This document shows, piece after piece, positions 1-5,029 of a DNA stretch of 5,361 nucleotides. The DNA is from Dehalococcoidales bacterium (GTDB lineage Bacteria > Chloroflexota > Dehalococcoidia > Dehalococcoidales > JAUXAE01). The stretch spans positions 1 through 5,361 of the forward strand of contig JAUXAE010000076.1 of NCBI GenBank assembly GCA_030620035.1, in the 5' to 3' direction. Position 1 is the stretch's first letter, and each line of letters starts with the position of its first letter. The position numbers were made by a program, and so were the translations under genes. Below the pieces are notes generated by a model. The model was given only the letters and a program-made list of their open reading frames with translations. It was not told the origin of the DNA and searched no databases.

Positions 1-57
1 GCGTCAAAAGTATCTTACTATCTTAGCGGGATGCTTTCAAGTTAGCCCAAAGCGTTG

Positions 58-2652
58 CTACAGCCTTACCTTGAGGGTCACTATCTCAAAGGGCTTGATA
101 GAGAAGCTAATCTTTTCCCCGTCCAGTTCAATCTTCTTATCAAATTCCCGGTCTTTTTCCTCCATCAGGTTGACTACGGTCACCTGCTCCGGTGCCTTAA
201 ATAGGGTAACCGTGGCCTGTGTTTGCCGGCCGCAGGCTTCGTAGAGCCTGATTATCAGGCCGTCGCCATCTAGGGCCTGTTTTAGGGCGGTCACGATAAG
301 GGAATCGGGCTCAACCTTTAAGAATGACCGGCTGGTGCGGTACTTCCTTGTCCCGGGCAACTGGAAGGCTATCAAACCGTAATTAAACTCATAGCCGTGC
401 TTGTAGGACTGGGCCTGTCGCCAGTCACCCTGGTGGGGGTGAATGGAATACTCAAAGGTGTGCCGGCCAATCTCCCGGGCCTCAGGGACCGGGATGGCCG
501 GACCGGCGGCACCATCAGAGGAGAGCATGTCCACCGCCCGAAACAGGGTTATATAGATGTTGCCGTCCCTGACCTCGTTCTCGGGATTGCCCTTGTTGAT
601 GACGGTCAGGCCCTTTTCCTCATCGCTTAGGTCAAACCACCTCAAAGAAGGGAAGATACCGGAGGGTTGCTCCTGCCAGCCCTCGGGTCTCAGGTAATAC
701 TGGTTGGTTTTTCTAGTAACGGCGCCGAACTGAGACTCACAGGTATACTCTGAACTAGTAATCTCGGTGTTAAACCGGGCCCTTAGCCTTATCCTGGGGT
801 GATTGTTTTCCACAACGGTGACAAAGTCTATTCTGGGGATGTCTCTGTAGATGATGACCTTCTTCTGAAAGCTGAGAAAGCGGTGTTTCCAGATCAGTGG
901 CTCGAGTCTATCCACCAGCCGGTAGGGCCATCTCAGTGAGAAGTAGTCGGTGTTAATGTTGATAACCCTTCTTAAGGGTGTTAGGTGCGTTGATCTATCA
1001 AACCAGAAGTTAGTGACCCTAAATGAGCCGTACTTGATGCCTTCGCCGCCCTCTGTTTTGAGCGGCATTTTGAGGCCCTGTTTGTGATAGTAAAGGTCAC
1101 CGATCTCCTCATCAATGACCATCTCGTTTCCTTGGCATATTTTTTGGCCATCCTTGAATACCTCAATTAGTCCGGTATCCGGGGAGTAGCTGACTTGGAA
1201 GAATCGGTTCCCAATCTTGTTGCCTTTTAGTATAAGAGCTGTCTTACTCTTGTCCTTCGGTTTTTTCCTCAGGATTTTATAGACCCGGTAGCCCATGGCG
1301 GGCACACTGGCGACAAAGCCGATGGTGGCATTTCTCAGTGTTTCATCCCCATACCTGGAGAACCGGATAAACTCAATATCTATCTCTTCCCGGCCGCTCT
1401 TTAGACCTTCTATCCGGTGTACCTTGCCCTCATCAAAGGTCATATCAATCTCCACCCAGTTGGACACCTCCCAGGAGAGCGGGTTAAAAACGACCACATC
1501 GCTATCGTCTTCACCACTGGCGTCGCTTTCAACAATGGAGCTTAGCACTCTAGGTGTCAAGTAGCTTAGTTGACTAGACAGAAAGCCTATGTTCTGCCTG
1601 GCCTCGCCATAGCCTTCATCCATGCCTGTCCCCGGGGCGACATCATGGAAGGATAGGAACAGGAGCTTCTTCCACAAGTCATGGATTTCTTCAATATAGT
1701 CCCCGTTGGTCAGTTGGCTGGCGATGGTGGCAAACCTTTCAAAGGTGAGCAGCCTGTTCTCATACTCTCTTAGTGCCTGCTTGAGCCAGATTCTACTTGA
1801 GGCAACATCAGGGAAAACCTTGGAAAACCGTCCGCAGTACATCTCCCCCTCTCTGATAGGCAATTCGGCGGCCTCTTTGCTTACGGCTTCAAAGAATTCT
1901 AACGGGGTGGCAATCTTCAGTTTGGTGGTGTACTTCTCGTTCCACTGCCTGACGGCGGCCACAGTATCCTCCTGGGGCATGGTGACGCCACTGCCTGAGG
2001 GCATGAGTATGTGGCCGGTGGCGGCGTCCCTCTTTAGCTCTCGGTAGCTATCCACCAGCTTGCCTAGGTCCAGGCCCGCCCGGTAGCCCAGGGGCATAAA
2101 ATGGGTGAGGCACCTGGTGCCGTCCAGGCCCTGCCAGATGAATTCTGAAGGCTTGTTTTGGGTACCTCCCCGCCGGAAGGCGACATACTGGTAGCCGGAT
2201 TTGCGGTATATCTGGGGCAGTTGGGCATTAAGCCCGAAGCTGTCCGCCTGCCACATTACCCTGACATCCACGCCAAAGTGCTCTCTTATAAACCGCCGGC
2301 CCATCATTATGTCCCTTACCAGTGTTTCTCCCTGAGGGAGCATGGTGTCGGCCATCAGGTATTCGCCGCCGGCGATCTCAATCCGGCCCTCTTTTATGAA
2401 TTTGCCGATTTTTCGGAAAAGCTCGGGGTACCGTTTGTCAAGCTCTTCCAACAGATAGGTTTGCTCTATCAAAAATTTATAGTCTGGGCTTGTTTCCAGG
2501 AGGCTGACCACCTTCTTGAGGATTAGGTCTATATTTATGTAGAAGTAGTCTTCTTTGGTAAAAACCCATATAGCGTCGTAGTGGGTGTGCGGAATCAGGT
2601 AGATGACATCCCTTTTTTCTTTCTTACCCGTGCTGGCCCTGCTTCTGCTCAC
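58..2652 (-). CDS. GH38-family alpha-mannosidase, complete
   Basis: An 864-aa glycoside hydrolase of family 38, which hydrolyses alpha-mannosidic linkages with retention using a metal ion (usually zinc). Seen: an N-terminal PHTHYDAIW block (residues 21-29) supplies metal ligands H24 and D26. The WQADSFGLNAQLPQI block (134-148) holds the presumed nucleophile and metal ligand D137. The LSFHDVAPGT block (333-342) supplies H336. These match the His, Asp, Asp, His metal site known in Golgi mannosidase II. A helical middle domain follows at about 284-365, and from FNPLSW (389-394) to the C-terminus lies the beta-rich domain typical of the family. The usual HTHWD is HTHYD here. No signal peptide is visible, so the enzyme is probably cytoplasmic and trims imported oligosaccharides or glycan fragments. 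The start is GTG, chosen because GGGGGAG lies four bases upstream. The gene is alone on this strand with a near-consensus promoter. The family is firm; the exact linkage cleaved cannot be read. Confidence 0.95.
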   Translation of the reverse strand: MSRSRASTGKKEKRDVIYLIPHTHYDAIWVFTKEDYFYINIDLILKKVVSLLETSPDYKFLIEQTYLLEELDKRYPELFRKIGKFIKEGRIEIAGGEYLMADTMLPQGETLVRDIMMGRRFIREHFGVDVRVMWQADSFGLNAQLPQIYRKSGYQYVAFRRGGTQNKPSEFIWQGLDGTRCLTHFMPLGYRAGLDLGKLVDSYRELKRDAATGHILMPSGSGVTMPQEDTVAAVRQWNEKYTTKLKIATPLEFFEAVSKEAAELPIREGEMYCGRFSKVFPDVASSRIWLKQALREYENRLLTFERFATIASQLTNGDYIEEIHDLWKKLLFLSFHDVAPGTGMDEGYGEARQNIGFLSSQLSYLTPRVLSSIVESDASGEDDSDVVVFNPLSWEVSNWVEIDMTFDEGKVHRIEGLKSGREEIDIEFIRFSRYGDETLRNATIGFVASVPAMGYRVYKILRKKPKDKSKTALILKGNKIGNRFFQVSYSPDTGLIEVFKDGQKICQGNEMVIDEEIGDLYYHKQGLKMPLKTEGGEGIKYGSFRVTNFWFDRSTHLTPLRRVININTDYFSLRWPYRLVDRLEPLIWKHRFLSFQKKVIIYRDIPRIDFVTVVENNHPRIRLRARFNTEITSSEYTCESQFGAVTRKTNQYYLRPEGWQEQPSGIFPSLRWFDLSDEEKGLTVINKGNPENEVRDGNIYITLFRAVDMLSSDGAAGPAIPVPEAREIGRHTFEYSIHPHQGDWRQAQSYKHGYEFNYGLIAFQLPGTRKYRTSRSFLKVEPDSLIVTALKQALDGDGLIIRLYEACGRQTQATVTLFKAPEQVTVVNLMEEKDREFDKKIELDGEKISFSIKPFEIVTLKVRL

Positions 2653-2679
2653 GTCACTCCCCCGACATACCTTGGCTAA

Positions 2680-2692
2680 AGAGGCCGCCTCT
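2680..2692. promoter_or_regulatory. 13-base palindrome at the mannosidase transcription start, possible operator
   Basis: AGAGGC-C-GCCTCT is a perfect inverted repeat (six-base arms, one central base). It begins about eight bases downstream of the mannosidase -10 box, so it covers the expected transcription start and early leader, a common place for a repressor site. Its function is inferred from position only. It could also fold as a small leader hairpin, although the one-base centre is too tight for an RNA loop without opening inner pairs. Confidence 0.3.
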
Positions 2693-2699
2693 GTTTCAT

Positions 2700-2728
2700 A
2701 GAATACGCACGGGGAGACGGCTTGTCAA
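2700..2728 (-). promoter_or_regulatory. Sigma70-type promoter for the mannosidase gene
   Basis: Read on the minus strand, a perfect TTGACA (-35, at 2723-2728) is followed after exactly 17 bases by TATTCT (-10, at 2700-2705). Transcription would start near 2693, giving a leader of about 40 bases before the GTG at 2652. This is the only good promoter between the divergent genes in this direction. Confidence 0.7.
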
Positions 2729-2766
2729 TGTTAGCTGCCGAGAGGTCCTTAGGGATGGCCCCCGGG

Positions 2767-2796
2767 TTTACCGGTGTGATATAAGTAGGGTATATT
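2767..2796 (+). promoter_or_regulatory. Probable promoter for the RdhB-like fusion gene
   Basis: TTTACC (2767-2772) and TATATT (2791-2796) are separated by 18 bases. The -10 box is good and the -35 box is weak. Transcription would begin near 2803, about 34 bases before the preferred ATG at 2837. It is divergent from, and does not overlap, the mannosidase promoter. Confidence 0.45.
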
Positions 2797-2836
2797 AAGG
2801 GAATGACAGCCGGCATTGAACGTGGGGTTACTCTTT

Positions 2837-3244
2837 ATGGCTGAGAACCTACTGTTCGGTTTAGCCAGCATCATCATCCTGGGCATCACCGCCGAGTGGT
2901 TGGCCTGGCGTCTCCATCTGCCCTCCATCCTGCTGCTATTGATTTTCGGCTTGGTTGTCGGACCACTCACTGGCCTTCTTGATCCGGACGCCCTCTTCGG
3001 TGCCGCTTTACTGGCGCTGGTGCTCTGGCTGCGTGGCCGGGACATCAAGGTAACCTGGTATGAGTGGCTCATTGGAGTAATCGGACTGGCACTACTTTTG
3101 TTTACCATTCAGAACCTTGTCGGCTCCTTTGCCGAGTTAGAGCCCACAGCCGCCTATATGTTCCTATTGGTAACCGGACTGCCGGCTCTCATTTTATTGG
3201 CCATAGCCTGGCAGCTGGTGGCTCGAAGGCAGCGGGCCGGTTAA
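2837..3244 (+). CDS. Fusion membrane protein: CPA1 antiporter N-terminus joined to RdhB-like reductive dehalogenase anchor domain
   Basis: A 135-aa integral membrane protein with about five hydrophobic segments. Residue numbers count from the ATG at 2837. Residues 1-55 read like the first two helices of NhaP-type (CPA1) sodium/potassium-proton antiporters: LASIIILG, then WLAWRLHLPSILLLL, then GPLTGLLDPDALFG. From about residue 56 the protein instead reads like RdhB, the small membrane anchor of reductive dehalogenases. It has a short hydrophobic lead, WLRGRDIKVTWYEWL, a helix, then SFAELEPTAAYMFLL and GLPALILLAIAWQLVARR. The last part aligns by eye with the SFAE...IGM...GGTALIPAIITYRL pattern of PceB. 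RdhB proteins are usually about 90-100 aa with three helices, and the antiporters exceed 400 aa, so this is an in-frame chimera. The ATG at 2837 is preferred over an upstream TTG (2816) and GTG (2822) because antiporter similarity begins there and GGGG lies nine bases upstream. No rdhA is adjacent. It may be a functional orphan anchor or a recombination relic. Confidence 0.8.
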   Translation: MAENLLFGLASIIILGITAEWLAWRLHLPSILLLLIFGLVVGPLTGLLDPDALFGAALLALVLWLRGRDIKVTWYEWLIGVIGLALLLFTIQNLVGSFAELEPTAAYMFLLVTGLPALILLAIAWQLVARRQRAG

Positions 3245-3268
3245 ATCAAGGGGCCAGTAGAACAACAA

Positions 3269-3298
3269 ACTGGGGAGCTCCATAAAGGGCTCCCCAGT
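3269..3298 (+). terminator. Strong hairpin after the RdhB-like gene, probable terminator
   Basis: ACTGGGGAGC (3269-3278) pairs perfectly with GCTCCCCAGT (3289-3298) across a 10-base loop, 25 bases after the stop codon. The stem is very stable, but the bases after it lack a clear run of T, so termination may be inefficient or factor-assisted. No gene enters from the other side, so the + strand assignment follows from the upstream gene. Confidence 0.65.
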
Positions 3299-3365
3299 CG
3301 TATTCCCACTACACATTCTGGCTTTCTGTTACTTCCGACCATCTAGCAGTTCATCTATTGGGAAA

Positions 3366-3394
3366 TTGACAGTATTTCTTTATGAGACTAAACT
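3366..3394 (+). promoter_or_regulatory. Sigma70-type promoter for the CvpA-family gene
   Basis: A perfect TTGACA (3366-3371) is followed after 17 bases by TAAACT (3389-3394, four of six consensus positions). Transcription would start near 3401, leaving a leader of only about 25 bases. A small inverted repeat, CCCG-ATA-CGGG (3400-3410), lies right at the expected start. It resembles the CCCC/GGGG palindrome inside the promoters at 4172 and 5061. Confidence 0.6.
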
Positions 3395-3425
3395 GAAGTC
3401 CCGATACGGGGGTTGATACTGACTA

Positions 3426-3920
3426 ATGAGCTGGCTCGACATAGCACTCATCATCATTTTGGCAATTCTAGCGTTCGATGGTTGGAGGCATGGCTTCCTT
3501 CACTTTGTCTCCGAGTTTATTGGACTTTGTCTGGGTATCTTTGTAGCCCTGCTACTCTATGGCTCCTTGGCAGACAAGCTAGGCTTTATTTCAGCAAGTG
3601 GCGTAGCTGAAATTGTAGCCTTTGTTATCATCTGTGCAATTGTGGCCATAGTGGCAGCAGTGCTGGGCCACCGTATACTGGAGCCACGTATTAAGCAAGT
3701 AATTCCAGACCGGGTTAATCGTCTCGGTGGAGTGGTTCTTGGTTTGATTATCGGAGCGGCACTCTGCATAGTCATCGTTCTCCTATTGGATAAATTCGTG
3801 GCTTTGCCTCCGGGAACCCCTTTGGAGGAGCTATCTGGAATTCGGCAAGGTGTCACCACAGCGCTCAATGAGTCTGTTTTTGCTGGCCCTATCCTTGAGC
3901 ACTTTGGCTCCTTGCTCTAG
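3426..3920 (+). CDS. CvpA-family membrane protein
   Basis: A 164-aa protein of the CvpA family, named for a colicin V production protein of E. coli. Members are small inner-membrane proteins implicated in envelope or membrane homeostasis, and their molecular role is not settled. Seen: four hydrophobic segments at about residues 4-17, 27-46, 60-81 and 101-121. The early DGWRHGF stretch (18-24) corresponds to the family's G-x-x-x-G-F turn after the first helix. VNRLGGVVLGLIIG (97-110) is the conserved N-R-x-x-G start of the last helix. A short soluble tail follows. Length is normal for the family. The ATG at 3426 is used because the first helix begins immediately after it; the GGGGG upstream is 13 bases away, so the ribosome site is weak. 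The gene stands alone between a terminator and a gene-free stretch. The family call is good; the function is unknown. Confidence 0.85.
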   Translation: MSWLDIALIIILAILAFDGWRHGFLHFVSEFIGLCLGIFVALLLYGSLADKLGFISASGVAEIVAFVIICAIVAIVAAVLGHRILEPRIKQVIPDRVNRLGGVVLGLIIGAALCIVIVLLLDKFVALPPGTPLEELSGIRQGVTTALNESVFAGPILEHFGSLL

Positions 3921-3937
3921 GTACCGCTTGATAGAGC
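3914..3937 (+). terminator. Weak hairpin overlapping the CvpA stop codon
   Basis: GCTCTA (3914-3919) can pair with TAGAGC (3932-3937) over a 12-base loop, spanning the TAG stop. There is no T-run after it. It may be a weak terminator or chance. Confidence 0.25.
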
Positions 3938-4139
3938 TATTCCATCTAGATTTAATCGGCCATAGTGAATTAACACTTTTGCTTATTGGTGACTGGCTGG
4001 GACCGTTAGCAATAGCACAACTGGGCGGATTTAGAGAGGGTGATGCAATCTTGACATTGGTGCTGCTTTCTTCTAAGTTGCACGAAATGACGGAATGTTA
4101 ATTAACAAATCCCCTATTAATTCTAACTGTAGATTCAAC
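3921..4139. other. Gene-free stretch upstream of the first repeat module
   Basis: No convincing gene is visible on either strand. The one long open frame here overlaps the end of the CvpA gene in another frame and has no family resemblance or ribosome site. The right end becomes AT-rich. It contains a perfect 12-base palindrome, TGTTAATTAACA (4096-4107), whose TGTT/AACA arms match the core of the 21-base repeat. After it come CCCCTAT (4111-4117) and GTAGATT (4130-4136), which echo parts of the repeat module and may be a decayed copy. Confidence 0.5.
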
Positions 4140-4202
4140 CCAAGTGTTCATAACATAAATTAAAGATCCCATTGACAATGCCCCTATCGGGGAGTAGATT
4201 TG
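4140..4202 (+). repeat. Upstream repeat module, copy 1 (full length)
   Basis: A 63-base module, nearly identical to copy 3 at 5030-5091. Between them there are only a few substitutions and one single-base length difference. The first 21 bases (4140-4160, starting CCAAGTG and ending CATAAAT) are identical in all three copies and contain the inverted repeat TGTT-CAT-AACA (4146-4156). Then come a short variable linker and a promoter ending in TAGATTTG. It lies immediately upstream of the 82-aa gene. Confidence 0.9.
4172..4200 (+). promoter_or_regulatory. Promoter within repeat copy 1, with palindromic spacer
   Basis: TTGACA (4172-4177), a 17-base spacer, and TAGATT (4195-4200, four of six consensus positions). 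The spacer carries CCCC-TATC-GGGG (4181-4192), a possible operator set between the polymerase contact boxes. The 21-base element ends 11 bases upstream of the -35 box, a typical place for an activator. Transcription would start near 4207, giving the 82-aa gene a leader of about 20 bases. Confidence 0.75.
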
Positions 4203-4227
4203 TCATAAAACTACGGAGGTAATTGTA

Positions 4228-4476
4228 TTGGCTAAAACAGTAGTATTAACAGTTGGTGATGCATATAATCTAGGATTTGGTAAGAATCGTATACGCTATG
4301 CTGGTATGCCTTCTGACAAAGTATATTCAATAGTGCCAATGAAATGGGAATTCTTTTATCGGGGATATAGCTGGAACCAATTCTATCCTGTGTCAAAGAG
4401 AGATATTAATATTGACGGGATTGATATTCATATAGAGGATGTTAATCCAGACGAAATTAGGTTAATTGTTGGATAG
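4228..4476 (+). CDS. Small protein of unknown family (82 aa)
   Basis: I do not recognise this protein. It is read from TTG, because GGAGGT (4215-4220) sits seven bases upstream and a promoter lies just before that; no ATG offers a better start. The protein opens with a hydrophobic beta-like strand, AKTVVLTVGDAYNLGFGKN, and has an aromatic middle, KWEFFYRGYSWNQFY. It closes with a run of likely beta strands, DINIDGIDIHIEDVNPDEIRLIVG. There are no cysteines, signal peptide or membrane helix, so a small soluble beta-rich domain is likely. The codons are AT-rich, unlike the mannosidase and fusion genes to the left, which hints at acquisition by transfer. It shares its upstream module with a cold-shock gene and part of it with a selenoprotein gene, so common regulation is plausible. 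Coding status is well supported by the start signals; the function is unknown. Confidence 0.75.
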   Translation: MAKTVVLTVGDAYNLGFGKNRIRYAGMPSDKVYSIVPMKWEFFYRGYSWNQFYPVSKRDINIDGIDIHIEDVNPDEIRLIVG

Positions 4477-4532
4477 AAACAATCATAGGAAACATATGCT
4501 ACGTATCACTTATTAGTGCGGTATTTTCGTTT

Positions 4533-4578
4533 GTCTAGTTGGATTGATTTACGCGACATCACGGTGGTGGAACTAGAC
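4533..4578. repeat. Eight-base inverted repeat in the gap before the selenoprotein gene
   Basis: GTCTAGTT (4533-4540) and AACTAGAC (4571-4578) are perfect inverted copies separated by 30 bases. The structure lies between the unknown gene and repeat copy 2. It has no T-run, so it is a poor intrinsic terminator. It could be a structured RNA tail or a protein site. No gene is supported in the surrounding gap (4477-4651). Confidence 0.4.
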
Positions 4579-4651
4579 TGAAATCAAATTGTCTATGACC
4601 TGCCTCTATAAGGTGTACCACTTGTTAAGTTAGAGTTACCGGCATATTCAT

Positions 4652-4672
4652 CCAAGTGTTCATAACATAAAT
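4652..4672 (+). repeat. Upstream repeat, copy 2 (21-base element only)
   Basis: These 21 bases are identical to the first 21 of copies 1 and 3, including the TGTT-CAT-AACA inverted repeat. Similarity stops right after them: the TTGACA/CCCC-GGGG promoter part is absent. That makes the 21-base block a separable unit, probably a binding site, here placed 81 bases upstream of the selenoprotein ATG. Confidence 0.9.
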
Positions 4673-4689
4673 TATGGATACCGAGACCG

Positions 4690-4718
4690 TTGTTATTTCC
4701 GTTAAAAACTAGTATTAT
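4690..4718 (+). promoter_or_regulatory. Probable promoter for the selenoprotein gene
   Basis: TTGTTA (4690-4695, four of six), a 17-base spacer and TATTAT (4713-4718, five of six). Transcription would start near 4725 and the leader would be about 29 bases. It begins 17 bases after the 21-base element, against 10-11 bases for the other two genes, and lacks their CCCC/GGGG spacer palindrome. Confidence 0.55.
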
Positions 4719-4753
4719 TAACACCGTATATAGATATCAAAGGAGGAATACTT

Positions 4754-4990
4754 ATGGGTAATATTATTACTATCACTTATTGCATTGAGTGAAATTATCT
4801 TCCTATTGCCTCCAGTTTGGCGGCAGCTATTAAGGATAAGTTTAGTCTGAATGTAGAACTCAAAGAAGGGCACGCTGGTATTCTTAAAGTAACAATGAAT
4901 AGTACCGTAATCTACGATAATCAAAGCGAATGTTGTCAACTACCAACTAAAGAAGAAATCTTACAAAAGATTGAAAAATTGACGGGCTAA
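4754..4990 (+). CDS. selW: SelW-like (Rdx family) selenoprotein with in-frame UGA as selenocysteine
   Basis: A 78-residue protein if the TGA at 4790-4792 is read as selenocysteine. The ATG at 4754 has an excellent ribosome site (AGGAGG, 4741-4746, seven bases upstream) and a promoter. Upstream of the TGA it encodes GNIITITYCIE; after it, the same frame stays open for 65 codons to TAA. The joined product fits the SelW/SelT/SelH thioredoxin-like Rdx fold. It has a first beta strand, the redox motif C10-I-E-U13, then NYLPIASSLAAAIKDKF (14-30) as the following helix. The GHAGILKV strand (39-46) corresponds to the family's G-x-G-G-x-F-x-V, and a C-terminal P-x-x-E-E-I helix follows (64-76). Length is typical. 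Members are thought to act in cytoplasmic thiol redox reactions. Two extra cysteines, C60 and C61, are present. A SECIS-like hairpin follows the UGA. A Cys-to-stop mutation is the alternative, but the stop's exact position and the intact frame argue against it. No Sec machinery genes are in the window. Confidence 0.87.
4806..4826 (+). promoter_or_regulatory. SECIS-like stem-loop inside the selenoprotein gene
   Basis: Bacterial selenocysteine insertion needs a coding-region hairpin shortly after the UGA, bound by SelB. Here TTGCC (4806-4810) pairs with GGCAG (4822-4826, one G-U pair). After a single T/C mismatch, CC (4812-4813) pairs with GG (4819-4820), leaving a five-base apical loop, AGTTT, with GU at 4815-4816. 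The stem begins 13 bases and the loop 21 bases after the UGA, within the range known for bacterial SECIS elements, which favour a G early in the loop. It was folded by eye, and alternative pairings of the same bases exist. Confidence 0.6.
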
Positions 4991-5029
4991 ATCATTAATC
5001 GAAGAGACCAGTACATATTAAACCCAAAT

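Noticed and set aside
1..57. Possible terminator of the mannosidase gene at the left edge
   Set aside because: Only a five-base GCTTT/AAAGC pairing without a T-run could be found on the minus strand; the true terminator may lie outside the window.
1295..2526. Several plus-strand frames of 89-122 codons opposite the mannosidase gene
   Set aside because: All lie antisense to a well-conserved GH38 reading frame and lack start signals.
2749..3108. 119-codon minus-strand frame over the RdhB-like gene
   Set aside because: Its composition (rich in S, P, R, K) is that of an antisense shadow of a hydrophobic protein, and it lacks a ribosome site.
3850..4101. 83-codon plus-strand frame after the CvpA gene
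   Set aside because: It starts inside the CvpA gene in another frame, has no ribosome site, and its protein shows no recognisable features.
4498..4578. Frame starting at ATG 4498 reading MLRITY, then TAG, then CGIF, resembling a broken second SelW start
   Set aside because: It shares an 11-base match (TATCACTTATT) with the real gene, but the stop is TAG, there is no CxxC/CxxU, and nothing after it looks like SelW. Too short to separate from chance.
4718..4939. Minus-strand open frame of 73 codons over the selenoprotein region
   Set aside because: No ribosome site or family resemblance. The plus strand there has a strong ribosome site and a recognisable SelW-like protein, so this is its antisense shadow.
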